NCBI GenBank assembly: GCA_017531225.1
Contig: JAFXLL010000010.1
Span: 434,001 to 498,000 of the forward strand
Direction: 5' to 3'
DNA length: 64,000 nucleotides
DNA from: Bacteroidales bacterium
GTDB taxonomy: Bacteria > Bacteroidota > Bacteroidia > Bacteroidales > F082
Shown: positions 7,855 through 16,782 of the stretch, piece after piece
Position numbering within the stretch: the stretch's first letter is position 1
Layout: the number at the start of each line of letters is the position of its first letter
The notes under the pieces: model-generated
Told to the model about the DNA's origin: nothing
Database searches by the model: none
The model's input: the letters and a program-made list of their open reading frames with translations, nothing else
Program-made: the position numbers and the translations under genes

Positions 7855-8547
7855 ATGATTTATACCCAAGAAGTGCAGCATCAGTGCTGCGTGAAAAAAG
7901 GCGCCAACCATCCAAGCGCTCCGATTCCGGAGGAAGGCAAGTGGGTGCGCGTCAAAGATGTGAAAGACATCAGCGGATTCACCCATGGCATCGGCTGGTG
8001 CGCTCCTCAACAAGGTGCCTGCAAGCTGACCCTTAACGTGAAAGACGGTATCATCCAAGAAGCTTTGGTGGAGACCATCGGCTGCTCCGGCATGACCCAT
8101 TCAGCTGCTATGGCCGCTGAAATCCTGCCCGGCAAGACCGTCCTCGAAGCCCTTAACACCGACCTCGTGTGCGACGCCATCAACACCGCCATGCGCGAGA
8201 TCTTCCTGCAGATTGTTTACGGTCGCTCCCAGTCAGCCTTCAGCGAAGGTGGTCTGCTCATCGGTGCTTCACTTGAAGACCTCGGCAAGGGCCTCCGTAG
8301 CCAAGTCGGCACCATGTTCGGCACCCTCGAAAAAGGCCCCCGCTACCTCGAGATGACCGAAGGCTACTGCTCACGCATCGCTTTGGACGAGAACAACGAA
8401 ATCATCGGTTACGAATTCATCAGCATCGGCAAGATGATGGACTTTATTAAGAAAGGTGATGATGCCAACGAGGCTTTGAAGAAAGCTACCGGCACCTACG
8501 GCCGTTTCGCTGAAGCAGCTAAATATATTGACCCACGTAAAGAATAA
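7855..8547 (+). CDS. NifU-like iron-sulfur cluster assembly scaffold protein
   Basis: The 230-residue product of the ATG at 7855. The reading frame extends upstream into the tRNA, which makes an earlier start impossible. Conserved cysteines occur in HQCCVKKG, IGWCAPQQGAC and IGCSGMTHSAAMA; the last resembles the GCGxAxxSS segment of IscU/NifU scaffolds, where the Cys binds the nascent cluster. Homologues of this type are annotated as Fe-S assembly scaffold proteins and commonly sit next to the GGGtGRT gene, as here (12 bases apart). The cluster-building role is inferred from the family. Confidence 0.8.
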   Translation: MIYTQEVQHQCCVKKGANHPSAPIPEEGKWVRVKDVKDISGFTHGIGWCAPQQGACKLTLNVKDGIIQEALVETIGCSGMTHSAAMAAEILPGKTVLEALNTDLVCDAINTAMREIFLQIVYGRSQSAFSEGGLLIGASLEDLGKGLRSQVGTMFGTLEKGPRYLEMTEGYCSRIALDENNEIIGYEFISIGKMMDFIKKGDDANEALKKATGTYGRFAEAAKYIDPRKE

Positions 8548-8552
8548 GGAGG
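8546..8552 (+). promoter_or_regulatory. Strong Shine-Dalgarno sequence before the GGGtGRT gene
   Basis: AAGGAGG lies 7 bases before the ATG at 8560 and overlaps the stop codon of the upstream gene. Canonical Shine-Dalgarno sites are rare in Bacteroidetes; I saw no comparable site before the other genes here. Confidence 0.75.
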
Positions 8553-8559
8553 ACATACC

Positions 8560-9570
8560 ATGGCAAGAAGAGAAGTTAAATTCGAGAGTCAGGAACGCCG
8601 CATGGCCAATGTCCTGAAAGTTTTGAACCAATACGGCATCAAGAGCATCGAGGAAGCTGACGAGATCTGCGAAGCCAAGGGCATCGACCCTTATAAGATG
8701 GCTGAGGAAACCCAGCCCATCTGCTTCGAGAACGTGAAGTGGGCTTACACCTGCGGTGCCGCCATCGCCATCAAGAAGGGTTGCAAGAACGCCGCTGACG
8801 CTGCCGAAGCCATCGGCGAAGGCCTCCAGTCGTTCTGCATCGACGGTTCCGTCGCTGACGACCGTAAGGTCGGACTCGGCCACGGCAACCTCGCCGCCCG
8901 TCTGCTCCGCGAGGAGACCGAGTGCTTCGCCTTCCTGGCCGGCCACGAGAGCTTCGCTGCCGCTGAAGGCGCCATCAAAATTGCTGAGATGGCTAACAAG
9001 GTGCGCCAGAAACCCCTGCGCGTCATCCTCAACGGCCTCGGCAAGGACGCTGCCAAGATCATCAGCCGCATCAACGGCTTCACCTACTGCCGCACTGAGT
9101 TCGACTACTACACCGGCAAGGTGACTGTGGTGGAACGCATCCCCTACTCCACTGGCCTCCGCTCCAAGGTGAACTGCTACGGTGCCGACGACGTCCGCGA
9201 GGGCGTAGCCATCCTATGGCTGGAAAACGTCGATGTCTCCATCACCGGCAACTCCACCAACCCGACCCGTTTCCAGCACCCTGTGGCTGGCACCTATAAG
9301 AAAGAACGTCTGCTCGCCGGCAAGCCTTACTTCTCAGTGGCTTCAGGTGGTGGCACTGGCCGTACCCTGCACCCAGACAACATGGCCGCTGGTCCTGCCT
9401 CATACGGCATGACTGACACCATGGGCCGCATGCACAGCGACGCCCAGTTTGCAGGCTCTTCATCTGTCCCGGCACACGTCGAGATGATGGGCTATCTCGG
9501 CATGGGTAACAACCCGATGGTGGGCGCTACCGTTGCCGTCGCTGTCGCTGTTGAGCAAGCGATGAAATAA
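8560..9570 (+). CDS. GGGtGRT family protein
   Basis: The 336-residue protein carries the motif that names its family, ASGGGTGRTLHPDN (nucleotides about 9337-9378), followed by Gly/Met-rich text (MGYLGMGNNPMVG) and an Ala/Val C-terminal helix. Cysteines occur at ICEAKG, PICFEN, YTCGAAIA and elsewhere. The family (Pfam GGGtGRT) has no assigned reaction known to me. Its close linkage to a NifU-like scaffold suggests a role tied to Fe-S clusters. It follows that gene by 12 bases with a strong Shine-Dalgarno site, so the two are probably co-expressed. A terminator follows at 9620. Confidence 0.9.
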   Translation: MARREVKFESQERRMANVLKVLNQYGIKSIEEADEICEAKGIDPYKMAEETQPICFENVKWAYTCGAAIAIKKGCKNAADAAEAIGEGLQSFCIDGSVADDRKVGLGHGNLAARLLREETECFAFLAGHESFAAAEGAIKIAEMANKVRQKPLRVILNGLGKDAAKIISRINGFTYCRTEFDYYTGKVTVVERIPYSTGLRSKVNCYGADDVREGVAILWLENVDVSITGNSTNPTRFQHPVAGTYKKERLLAGKPYFSVASGGGTGRTLHPDNMAAGPASYGMTDTMGRMHSDAQFAGSSSVPAHVEMMGYLGMGNNPMVGATVAVAVAVEQAMK

Positions 9571-9604
9571 GATAAAAGATAAAAGTTAAGAGATAAAAGT
9601 TATC
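9570..9604 (+). repeat. Heptamer tandem repeat, type AGATAAA (5 units)
   Basis: Units AGATAAA, AGATAAA, AGTTAAG, AGATAAA, AGTTATC. The first base is the last base of the TAA stop of the GGGtGRT gene. It is purine-rich on the sense strand of that gene. Confidence 0.82.
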
Positions 9605-9619
9605 TTAGCCAAGACAAGA

Positions 9620-9660
9620 CAACCCAACTTGACCTGATGGTTAGGTTGGGTTGCTTGTTT
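9620..9660. terminator. Terminator hairpin between the GGGtGRT gene and the CotH gene
   Basis: CAACCCAAC (9620-9628) is exactly complementary to GTTGGGTTG (9645-9653), with CTTGTTTAT following. It lies between convergent genes and probably serves the + strand gene, or both. Confidence 0.7.
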
Positions 9661-11668
9661 ATTTAACCACCAACTTTTTCGTGGTTTTCCCTATAGTAAC
9701 AAAATACATCCCCGCTGGCAAACGGCTGATATCGATTTGTTGAAGGTCAGAATTGATTAGACCAGTTCTCAAGATTTGCCCCATCACATTGGTAATTCGA
9801 TACTCACCACAGCCGCCAACGATGGTGATCATGCCATCTGCCGGATTGGGATACATACTAAATTCCTCCGACGCACTGTGCTCCGCGACAGCCTCAAAGC
9901 TGTACTGCGCCACCCAGCTCTCCGGAAGGCTGTTGTCCAAATCCAAATCAATCAGCTGCAAATAGGCTCCCTGACCATCAGCCTCCCAAGGCCATGGATA
10001 GTCGTCCTGGTAACACACCTCGTCAATCACATTGCCCCAAGCATCGGCAATCACAATATTCTCCGACTTGTTGGAGAGCTTCCGCTCATATTGAGCGAAA
10101 GGAACCCTATGATAATACTCGACGAAGGTCACAGAATCAGAGCATAACACCAGCTGATCACGGGCGGCGATACTGGAACCTTGCGGGAAGCTATAGGTGA
10201 TGCCGAGTTCACGAAGATAAACACCCGTGAGGTCGACCTCCTCATCACCATTGTTGGTAATCTGGATAAACTCCAATTGGTTACCGTTGACACTGTCAAC
10301 ATCCATGGGATGATAGTGGATCTGAGAGATGACCAAAGGCGGTAAATCCACTTCCGCGCAGTCTGAATATGACCCAATATTGTTATTCAACCAATTGATT
10401 CTCTGCTGAATCCAGGTCTTCATCGACTGCACTTCAGAGACATGCTGCGTCATCTTGCTCCAACGTTGGTTATCGCGACCCACAGCCTCGGTAATCCATG
10501 CCTCAATCTCATCCATTCTGTCACACAACGCACTGTAACTCATAAAATTGCCTTCGGCTGTGACTTCAAACCAACGCTTCGCCAAATAGCATTTGAACTC
10601 ATCGGTGTCAAACAAATCCTTCCAAAACCTCGGACCGTTATTGTCTTGGTTATCGAACTGCCACACATCATAACGGCTTCGGTAGCCGAACTCATCGTGT
10701 CCGAAAGTGAGGTTGTAGTCCCACACCGGACCCGCACGAAGTTTACCCTTCCTGTCTTTATGGAAAAAGGTGCTCAGTTGATACACATCCACGTTGGAAC
10801 TCAATTCCGCAATAATCATGAAATCGACAAACGAAGGGATGTCTATCACCGACGGAATGCCTGAGGTGATGGAGGTGTCATGGCTACCCGCTTTCGAGGC
10901 GAGCTCATTGAACACCCCATGAATATAATTGTTCTGTGAATTGGTGATCTCGCTGGGTTTGGGATAATGATGGATGAAATCCGTGCTGGTACCGCCCCAC
11001 CATCCGCTGCCATAGCCCTGCATCGTCCACGCCACGGGGTCGTTACCCGTGGTCTTGTCAGCCTTGGTGATATAACCTCCCGTGATCTCAGGATAGCTGT
11101 TGCAAGTTGCATCCATCTTCTCTACATTGACACGGTTATCGTCGACCTTAATCTTCTCCATAAAGGCGTAAAGTCCTTTATAGTCATTATTGATCACCAC
11201 CTCGCAATAAACGCGTCGCGACGCATATTGGCCAAGTCTCTCTGACAATTCGTACGACAGCACATCGCGCATGCCGGTCTGGTCGAAGGCGAGAGAGTTG
11301 AGCACCCAGTCGTTCTCCTTGGGCATCCCTAATAGACTCACGTTGTTGTTGGTCTCGTCATCCGCCTGCAAGGTCGTCAGGCCGTATGGCTTCTTCGGAA
11401 GCATTTGTGAAGAGCTGCCTCTGATTTCAATGCTGATACGCCCGTTGTAATTCAAAAACTCAGGATTGTTGACATCCGTCAGATAATTCCGCGATCCGTC
11501 CTGATGCCATATAATCTTCATGTTGCCATACACCCTGGGCTCATCCGGAATCGTCACCCCGTTGTCGGTCTCGATCACCACGATAGGCAGGTTGCTATCC
11601 GTCAAAATCTGGCCATGAGCCCACCATGAGCACAGCAACAAAAGCACCAAAACAGCTATTTTCTTCAT
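9659..11668 (-). CDS. Secreted CotH kinase-family protein with lamin-tail domain and T9SS sorting domain
   Basis: 669 residues. Signal peptide (MKKIAVLVLLLLCSWWAHGQ), then a CotH domain (about 40-430) with PKKPYGLTTL, NDWVLNSLAFDQTGMRD, YKGLYAFMEKI, GGYITKADK and the metal/ATP-site-like GPVWDYNLTFGHDEFGYR. A lamin-tail domain follows (about 445-560; ISQIHYHP, LEFIQITNNG). The C terminus is a type IX secretion signal with MYPNPADG, RITNVMGQ and the end KTTKKLVVK. CotH proteins are atypical protein kinases; whether this one is active is not provable here. The product is predicted to be exported and anchored or released by T9SS. Confidence 0.88.
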   Translation of the reverse strand: MKKIAVLVLLLLCSWWAHGQILTDSNLPIVVIETDNGVTIPDEPRVYGNMKIIWHQDGSRNYLTDVNNPEFLNYNGRISIEIRGSSSQMLPKKPYGLTTLQADDETNNNVSLLGMPKENDWVLNSLAFDQTGMRDVLSYELSERLGQYASRRVYCEVVINNDYKGLYAFMEKIKVDDNRVNVEKMDATCNSYPEITGGYITKADKTTGNDPVAWTMQGYGSGWWGGTSTDFIHHYPKPSEITNSQNNYIHGVFNELASKAGSHDTSITSGIPSVIDIPSFVDFMIIAELSSNVDVYQLSTFFHKDRKGKLRAGPVWDYNLTFGHDEFGYRSRYDVWQFDNQDNNGPRFWKDLFDTDEFKCYLAKRWFEVTAEGNFMSYSALCDRMDEIEAWITEAVGRDNQRWSKMTQHVSEVQSMKTWIQQRINWLNNNIGSYSDCAEVDLPPLVISQIHYHPMDVDSVNGNQLEFIQITNNGDEEVDLTGVYLRELGITYSFPQGSSIAARDQLVLCSDSVTFVEYYHRVPFAQYERKLSNKSENIVIADAWGNVIDEVCYQDDYPWPWEADGQGAYLQLIDLDLDNSLPESWVAQYSFEAVAEHSASEEFSMYPNPADGMITIVGGCGEYRITNVMGQILRTGLINSDLQQIDISRLPAGMYFVTIGKTTKKLVVK

Positions 11669-11688
11669 CTATTCAATACATTAAGGCG

Positions 11689-11696
11689 CAAAAATA
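11689..11696 (-). promoter_or_regulatory. Promoter -7 element for the CotH gene
   Basis: TATTTTTG on the reverse strand matches TAnnTTTG, 20 bases before the CotH ATG. The -33 element is not clear. It is divergent with the rlmN promoter only 21 bases away. Confidence 0.62.
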
Positions 11697-11716
11697 ACAA
11701 TATTCTGTATTTTATT

Positions 11717-11724
11717 TAATTTTG
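11717..11724 (+). promoter_or_regulatory. Promoter -7 element, probably leaderless, for rlmN
   Basis: TAATTTTG ends exactly 5 bases before the rlmN ATG (11729), so transcription should start at the A of the start codon. Confidence 0.62.
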
Positions 11725-11728
11725 CACC

Positions 11729-12742
11729 ATGGAAAAAGAAGTACTTTTAGGAAAAACTCCTGAGGAAATTCAGGAAGTTGTGAACGAACTCGGATTACCG
11801 AAATTCACTGGAAAACAGCTTGTTGACTGGATCTACAACAAACGCGTCGACACATTCGAAGCCATGTCGAACCTCAGCAAGAAGTCGCGTGAGCTGTTGG
11901 CTGAGCACTACGAAGTGGGCCTCCAAGCTCCTTTGAAGGTGCAGACTTCGAGCGATGGCACCAAGAAATACCTCTTCCCCGCTGGCAACCTGACGGTGGA
12001 ATCGGCTTACATCCCAGACCGTGATCGTGCTACGCTATGCGTCTCCACCCAGGTGGGATGCCAGATGGACTGCCTCTTCTGCGCCACTGGAAAACAGGGG
12101 TTTGAAAAGAACCTCAGCACCGCCGAGATCGTCAATCAGATCCTCAGTCTGCCCGAGTTCGACACCCTGACCAACATCGTCTTTATGGGCATGGGCGAGC
12201 CGCTCAACAACTACGACAACCTGATGCGTTCGCTCAACATCCTCACCCAGGAATGGGCCTTGGGCTGGAGCCCGACACGCATCACCGTGTCCACTTGCGG
12301 CATCATCCCCAACCTGAAACGCTTCCTCCAAGAGTCGAAGTGCAACCTCGCCATCAGCATGCACAGCCCCTTCCACGACGAGCGCCTTAAGATCATGCCG
12401 ATCGAGAAGAACTACCCCATCAAGGAGGTAATACACCTTGTGAAGCAACACGATTGGCACGGACAACGTCGCCTCTCGTTTGAATACATTGTCTTCAAGG
12501 ATTTGAACGACACCAAAGAGCACATCAAGGAGATGGCCCGCCTGTTAGGTAGCCTGCGTTGCCGCGTCAACCTGATTCGATACCACAACGTGCCAGGCAT
12601 CGCCCTGAAGAGCCCTGACAACAACACCATGACCTACTTCCGTGACGCTTTGAACGACAAGGGCATCATCGCCACCATCCGCGCCTCACGAGGTCAGGAC
12701 ATTGACGCTGCCTGTGGGTTGCTTTCAACAAAAGATAAGTAA
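11729..12742 (+). CDS. rlmN: Dual-specificity 23S rRNA A2503 / tRNA A37 C2-methyltransferase
   Basis: A 337-residue radical SAM enzyme. The cluster-binding CxxxCxxC is in CQMDCLFCATGKQGF (about residues 112-126), with FMGMGEPLNNYDN and STCGIIPNL following in the family order. An N-terminal helical RNA-binding region (KFTGKQLVDWIY) and the catalytic Cys near the end (DIDAACGLL) are present. It methylates A2503 of 23S rRNA and tRNA A37 through a Cys-linked intermediate. It probably has no leader. Its 3' end overlaps coaX by 49 bases in convergent orientation. Confidence 0.96.
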   Translation: MEKEVLLGKTPEEIQEVVNELGLPKFTGKQLVDWIYNKRVDTFEAMSNLSKKSRELLAEHYEVGLQAPLKVQTSSDGTKKYLFPAGNLTVESAYIPDRDRATLCVSTQVGCQMDCLFCATGKQGFEKNLSTAEIVNQILSLPEFDTLTNIVFMGMGEPLNNYDNLMRSLNILTQEWALGWSPTRITVSTCGIIPNLKRFLQESKCNLAISMHSPFHDERLKIMPIEKNYPIKEVIHLVKQHDWHGQRRLSFEYIVFKDLNDTKEHIKEMARLLGSLRCRVNLIRYHNVPGIALKSPDNNTMTYFRDALNDKGIIATIRASRGQDIDAACGLLSTKDK

Positions 12743-13455
12743 TACAAACCTCTAAGGATCAAGGTTTCATCAACTTTAAGCTGACACTTGCAGAAGGGTG
12801 CCACCTTGCTTGCTGCACCTCCAGTAAGGATTACCTGATAATGCATCCCCGTCTCTTCCTCGATACGGTTTACCATGCCGTCGATCATGGCCGCATGACC
12901 GTTGACGATGCCGCTGTTGATGCAGTTCTGCGTGTTGGTGCCGATCACTTTCTCAGGTGCTGACAGCTGATAGTCCTTCAGCTGGGCGGCCTTCTCCGTG
13001 ATGGCACGGAACGAAGTGTAGAGACCGGGACCGATGGAACCGCCCTGAAACACACCTTCGGCGTCGATGACCGAAAACGTGGTTGCCGTACCCAAGTCAA
13101 TGATAATCAATGGCAAAGAATAATCGTGAAGTGCACCAGCGGCATCGGCGATACGATCAGCGCCTAACGAAGCGGGCACGTCGAGAGCGATCTTGAAGAA
13201 CGGCTGCAGCTCGCGTTTCACCAAGAGCGGCGTCATCGAAGTCAGCACCATCACGGCCTCCTCCACCAACGGCGTCGCCGATGGCACCACCGACGAAAGT
13301 AACACCTTCTTTATATTATAGCCTTTGATAAAACTCCCAATCTTCTCGGTGAACGAGGTCAACGAGGAGGGAAAACGCACCGAGCTAACCACCTCGCCCT
13401 CATGGATCAAGCCCATGAACACGGTGCTGTTGCCTATATCAATGCAAAGAATCAT
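12694..13455 (-). CDS. coaX: Type III pantothenate kinase
   Basis: A 253-residue ASKHA-fold kinase phosphorylating pantothenate, the first committed step to CoA. The phosphate-1 loop is CIDIGNSTVFMGL, the pantothenate-site motif is GADRIADAAGA, and the second acidic motif is IIDLGTATTFSVID. Last gene of the pantothenate/CoA operon. Its ATG overlaps the coaBC stop (ATGA), and its final 49 bases are antisense to the end of rlmN. Confidence 0.95.
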   Translation of the reverse strand: MILCIDIGNSTVFMGLIHEGEVVSSVRFPSSLTSFTEKIGSFIKGYNIKKVLLSSVVPSATPLVEEAVMVLTSMTPLLVKRELQPFFKIALDVPASLGADRIADAAGALHDYSLPLIIIDLGTATTFSVIDAEGVFQGGSIGPGLYTSFRAITEKAAQLKDYQLSAPEKVIGTNTQNCINSGIVNGHAAMIDGMVNRIEEETGMHYQVILTGGAASKVAPFCKCQLKVDETLILRGLYYLSFVESNPQAASMS

Positions 13456-14651
13456 AAGGCCTTACGCTGTTTGAGCAACTGGTCGAGGATGCGATGTGCC
13501 ACCTCTTCCTTGCTGAGGATAGGCAGCTGCTCGGTCTCCTGACGCGAGATGAGCGTGACCACATTGGTGTCCACGCCGAAGCCGGCTCCCTCTACCTTGA
13601 GGTTGTTGGCCACCACAAGGTCAAGGTTCTTCTCCTGAAGCTTCTTGCGGGAGTTCTCCTCCAGGTTTTCGGTCTCCATGGAGAAGCCACAGATGAGTTG
13701 TCCAGTCTGTTTCATGGCACCGACTTCACGCAGGATGTCAGCCGTACGTTTCAGCGGTAATGCCATTTCGCCGTCTTTTTTCTTGACTTTTTCGGTATGG
13801 TATTCCGCCGGTGTGTAGTCGGCCACTGCAGCGGACTTTACCAGGATATCTGATTTTGGGAAATGTGTCTTGACAGCCTCGAACATCTCAGCGGCGCTCT
13901 GCACCTTGACGACATTCACCAGCAAAGGCAGCTCAACCGTAGTGGGGCCACACACCAGCGTTACCTCGGCGCCACGTTCCATGGCGGCACGGGCCACAGC
14001 GAATCCCATCTTTCCCGTCGAGTGGTTGCTGATGAAACGCACGGGGTCGATGGCTTCCTGGGTGGGACCGGCGGTCACCAGCACCTTCAAGCCTTGAAGG
14101 TCTTTTTCGTAGGCCACGGCCTTACGAAGATAAGCCATCAGCACGGCCTCGTCGGGCATCTTGCCTTCACCCACATCGGCGCAGGCCAGTCTGCCTACCT
14201 GAGGCGGGATGATCGTCATGCCATGAGCGGCCAGCTTCTGCAGGTTCTCCTGAACGATGCTGTTGCGGAACATGTTGGTGTTCATGGCAGGCGATACGAT
14301 GATGGGGCACTGTGCCGCAAGGATCACGGTGCTCAGCATGTCATCCGCGATGCCGTAGGCAATCTTGCCAATGATATTGGCGGTGGCGGGAGCCACCAGG
14401 ATGACATCGGCTTTCTTGGCCAACGAAACATGAGCCACGTGGAACTCGAAGTTACGGTCGAAGGTATCCACCAAGCACTTGTTACCCGTCAGCGTCTCAA
14501 AGGTGATGGGGTTGATGAAGTTAGTTGCATTGCGGGTCATTACCACATGCACCTCGCAGCCCTCCTTCACCAAGGCACTCGCCAGCCCTGCAATCTTATA
14601 GGCGGCGATGCTGCCCGTGACGCCCAGCACGATGGTCTTGCCTTTCATCAT
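13452..14651 (-). CDS. coaBC: Bifunctional phosphopantothenoylcysteine decarboxylase / phosphopantothenate-cysteine ligase
   Basis: 399 residues. The N-terminal CoaC flavoprotein half (about 1-190) has [10 protein letters not shown], catalytic His in EFHVAHVSL, the PATANI version of [14 protein letters not shown] and the Cys-bearing [14 protein letters not shown] flap. The CoaB half (about 191-399) has [26 protein letters not shown] and the Lys/Asn site region SAAVADYTP. It converts 4'-phosphopantothenate plus Cys to 4'-phosphopantetheine. It overlaps panD and coaX by 4 bases each, which implies translational coupling. Confidence 0.96.
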   Translation of the reverse strand: MMKGKTIVLGVTGSIAAYKIAGLASALVKEGCEVHVVMTRNATNFINPITFETLTGNKCLVDTFDRNFEFHVAHVSLAKKADVILVAPATANIIGKIAYGIADDMLSTVILAAQCPIIVSPAMNTNMFRNSIVQENLQKLAAHGMTIIPPQVGRLACADVGEGKMPDEAVLMAYLRKAVAYEKDLQGLKVLVTAGPTQEAIDPVRFISNHSTGKMGFAVARAAMERGAEVTLVCGPTTVELPLLVNVVKVQSAAEMFEAVKTHFPKSDILVKSAAVADYTPAEYHTEKVKKKDGEMALPLKRTADILREVGAMKQTGQLICGFSMETENLEENSRKKLQEKNLDLVVANNLKVEGAGFGVDTNVVTLISRQETEQLPILSKEEVAHRILDQLLKQRKAL

Positions 14652-15061
14652 TGCTTTCCTGTTTTATAGCCTTCCTGATCGATCAGGAGTCCGTGTTTTT
14701 CATAATTGGCGACATGAAGCGGCTTGTTGTCATCGTCTACAAACACCACCGTCGGCGCGTAGTTCTCCAGCTCCTGTTCGTTGAGCCATACGTATGCCAT
14801 GATGATGACCTTGTCGCCGATCTCCACCAGACGGGCGGCTGCACCGTTGAGGCAGATGACGCCACTGTTGCGTTCGCCAGCGATGACGTAGGTCTCAAGG
14901 CGGTTGCCGTTGTTGATGTCAACTACCTGCACACGCTCGTACTCGCGGAGGCCAGCGGCTTCAATCAAAGCCTCATCAATGGTAATGCTACCCACGTAAT
15001 CCAGTTCTGCCTGGGTGACAGTGGCGCGGTGGATCTTCGCTTTTAAGACTTGTGTCAGCAT
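14648..15061 (-). CDS. panD: Aspartate 1-decarboxylase
   Basis: A 137-residue pyruvoyl enzyme making beta-alanine from aspartate. The self-cleavage site is Gly24-Ser25 in DYVGSITID, which generates the pyruvoyl group. The conserved Lys9 ([11 protein letters not shown]), Tyr ([12 protein letters not shown]) and the GAAARL segment are all present. It starts 9 bases after panC and overlaps coaBC by 4 bases. Confidence 0.96.
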   Translation of the reverse strand: MLTQVLKAKIHRATVTQAELDYVGSITIDEALIEAAGLREYERVQVVDINNGNRLETYVIAGERNSGVICLNGAAARLVEIGDKVIIMAYVWLNEQELENYAPTVVFVDDDNKPLHVANYEKHGLLIDQEGYKTGKQ

Positions 15062-15070
15062 TTCATGCTA

Positions 15071-15922
15071 TTATTTGATGTTCACGATGAAGTTGTCAAT
15101 CAAACGGGTTTTCCCGATATAAACAGCCATGGCGAAGAGCACATCGCCCTCAACTTTGTCGACTTTCTGCACTGAGTCAAGGTCAACGGCCTCCACATAG
15201 TCGATGCGAGCCATGGGTTCGGTTGCGATGAGTTCTTTCATGGCTTTAACCACGTTATGGGCATCGCGTTCGCCCATCTCCACGCAGCGCTGTCCCAACT
15301 TGATGGCACGTGACAGGATCAAGGCTGCTTGACGCTCCTGAGGATTCAGGTAGGTGTTGCGTGAGCTCTTAGCCAATCCATCGGCCTCTCTGACGGTGGG
15401 GCAAGGCACGACCTCTACGGGGATGTTCAGGTCCTTCACCATGCGTCTGATCACCGAGAGTTGCTGGGCATCCTTCTGACCGAAGTAAGAACGGTCGGGC
15501 TGCACAATGTTGAACAGTTTGTTCACCACGGTGCAAACGCCTCTGAAGTGGGTAGGACGCGACTTGCCGCAGAGCTCGGAGGTAGGGCCGTTCATGTCGA
15601 CGAATGAGCAGAAGCCCTCGGCGTACATCTCTGACGGTTCGGGGTTGAAGATAAGATTGGCACCGGCGGCCTCGCACAGACGGGTGTCGGCAGCCAAGTC
15701 ACGAGGATACTTGTCGAGATCCTCGGTGGGACCGAACTGCATGGGGTTGACAAACACGCTGACCACCACACGGTCGTTCTGTTCCACCGCTTTGTCGATC
15801 AAGCTTTTGTGTCCTTCATGAAGGAATCCCATGGTGGGAACAAAACCTACTGAAAGACCTTCTTTTCTCCATCCTTTTACGGTCTCGCGAACCTCTTTAA
15901 TTGTGTGAACAACTTCTATCAT
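15071..15922 (-). CDS. panC: Pantothenate synthetase (pantoate-beta-alanine ligase)
   Basis: A 283-residue HIGH-class ligase that condenses pantoate with beta-alanine using ATP. Landmarks: PTMGFLHEGHKSLI (HxGH motif), FVNPMQFGPTEDLDKYPR, YFGQKDAQQLSVIRR and the KMSKS-like SSRNTYL. It lies between panB and panD on the same strand. Confidence 0.97.
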   Translation of the reverse strand: MIEVVHTIKEVRETVKGWRKEGLSVGFVPTMGFLHEGHKSLIDKAVEQNDRVVVSVFVNPMQFGPTEDLDKYPRDLAADTRLCEAAGANLIFNPEPSEMYAEGFCSFVDMNGPTSELCGKSRPTHFRGVCTVVNKLFNIVQPDRSYFGQKDAQQLSVIRRMVKDLNIPVEVVPCPTVREADGLAKSSRNTYLNPQERQAALILSRAIKLGQRCVEMGERDAHNVVKAMKELIATEPMARIDYVEAVDLDSVQKVDKVEGDVLFAMAVYIGKTRLIDNFIVNIK

Positions 15923-15954
15923 AACTCTGTCTCCTAAACTTTTAGTTTCTGTCT

Positions 15955-16782
15955 TTAATATAATTTTTCAATGATTTCATCTTTGATGGAAAAGCTATAT
16001 TCCTCTGAAGGGTAAGTACCGTCTTCCACTTCCTGGATATAGTCGCTGGCAGCTTTCTTAATGAGTTCGCCAACAGGGGCAAAACACTTGACGAACTTAG
16101 GCGTAGAGCCCTGTGTCATGCCAAGCATGTCCTGCGCCACCAGCACCTGTCCGTCGCAGCCTGCGCCCGACCCGATACCGATGGTGGGGATGTCCAGCTT
16201 TTGGGTGATTAAGCTGGCCAACTGCATCGGCACACACTCCAGCACCAACGAAAAGGCGCCAGCCTCTTGCACGGCGAAGGCCTCTGAAAGCATCTTGGCT
16301 GCCTGATTCTGGGTCTTGCCTTGAACCCGATAGCCACCAAAAGCGTTGATCGATTGCGGGGTGAGGCCAAGATGTGCCATCACGGGGATGCCGGCGTCGA
16401 CCAAGGCGCGAATTTGAGGACACACACGGGTACCGCCTTCCAGCTTCACAGCGTTGGCACGGCCTTCTTGCATCAGCCTACCAGCGTTGCGCAAGGCATC
16501 CTCGACCGATGTCTGATACGACATGAAAGGCATGTCGACCACCACCATTGCCTTGTCGGCAGCACGAGCCACCGCACTGCAATGACGTACCATGTCATCC
16601 ATGGTCACGGAGAGCGTGTCCTCGTAACCCAAGACGACGTTGCCAAGGGAATCTCCCACCAGAACGATATCCACGCCACAGTCGTTGAAGATCTTCGCTA
16701 TGGTGTAGTCGTATGCCGTCAGCACGGTAATCTTCTTACCCTCTGATTTCTTTTTGCCGATTGTCAAAACGGTATTCTTCAT
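15955..16782 (-). CDS. panB: 3-methyl-2-oxobutanoate hydroxymethyltransferase (ketopantoate hydroxymethyltransferase)
   Basis: A 275-residue TIM-barrel enzyme that adds a hydroxymethyl group from methylene-THF to alpha-ketoisovalerate. Metal and substrate motifs: VLVGDSLGNVVLGYEDTL, VVDMPFMSYQ, AVKLEGG, GIPVMAHLGLTPQS and IGIGSGAGCDGQVLV. Its start overlaps the end of the DUF2520 gene by 4 bases, so the two are translated together. Confidence 0.97.
   Translation of the reverse strand: MKNTVLTIGKKKSEGKKITVLTAYDYTIAKIFNDCGVDIVLVGDSLGNVVLGYEDTLSVTMDDMVRHCSAVARAADKAMVVVDMPFMSYQTSVEDALRNAGRLMQEGRANAVKLEGGTRVCPQIRALVDAGIPVMAHLGLTPQSINAFGGYRVQGKTQNQAAKMLSEAFAVQEAGAFSLVLECVPMQLASLITQKLDIPTIGIGSGAGCDGQVLVAQDMLGMTQGSTPKFVKCFAPVGELIKKAASDYIQEVEDGTYPSEEYSFSIKDEIIEKLY

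Noticed and set aside
9659-11668. CotH gene as part of a spore-coat system
   Set aside because: No sporulation genes are present and the organism type does not sporulate; the protein is instead a T9SS cargo.
13863-14669. A 268-codon + strand frame opposite coaBC
   Set aside because: It is wholly antisense to a gene with complete family motifs and has a His/Gly-rich composition typical of antisense frames in GC-rich codons.
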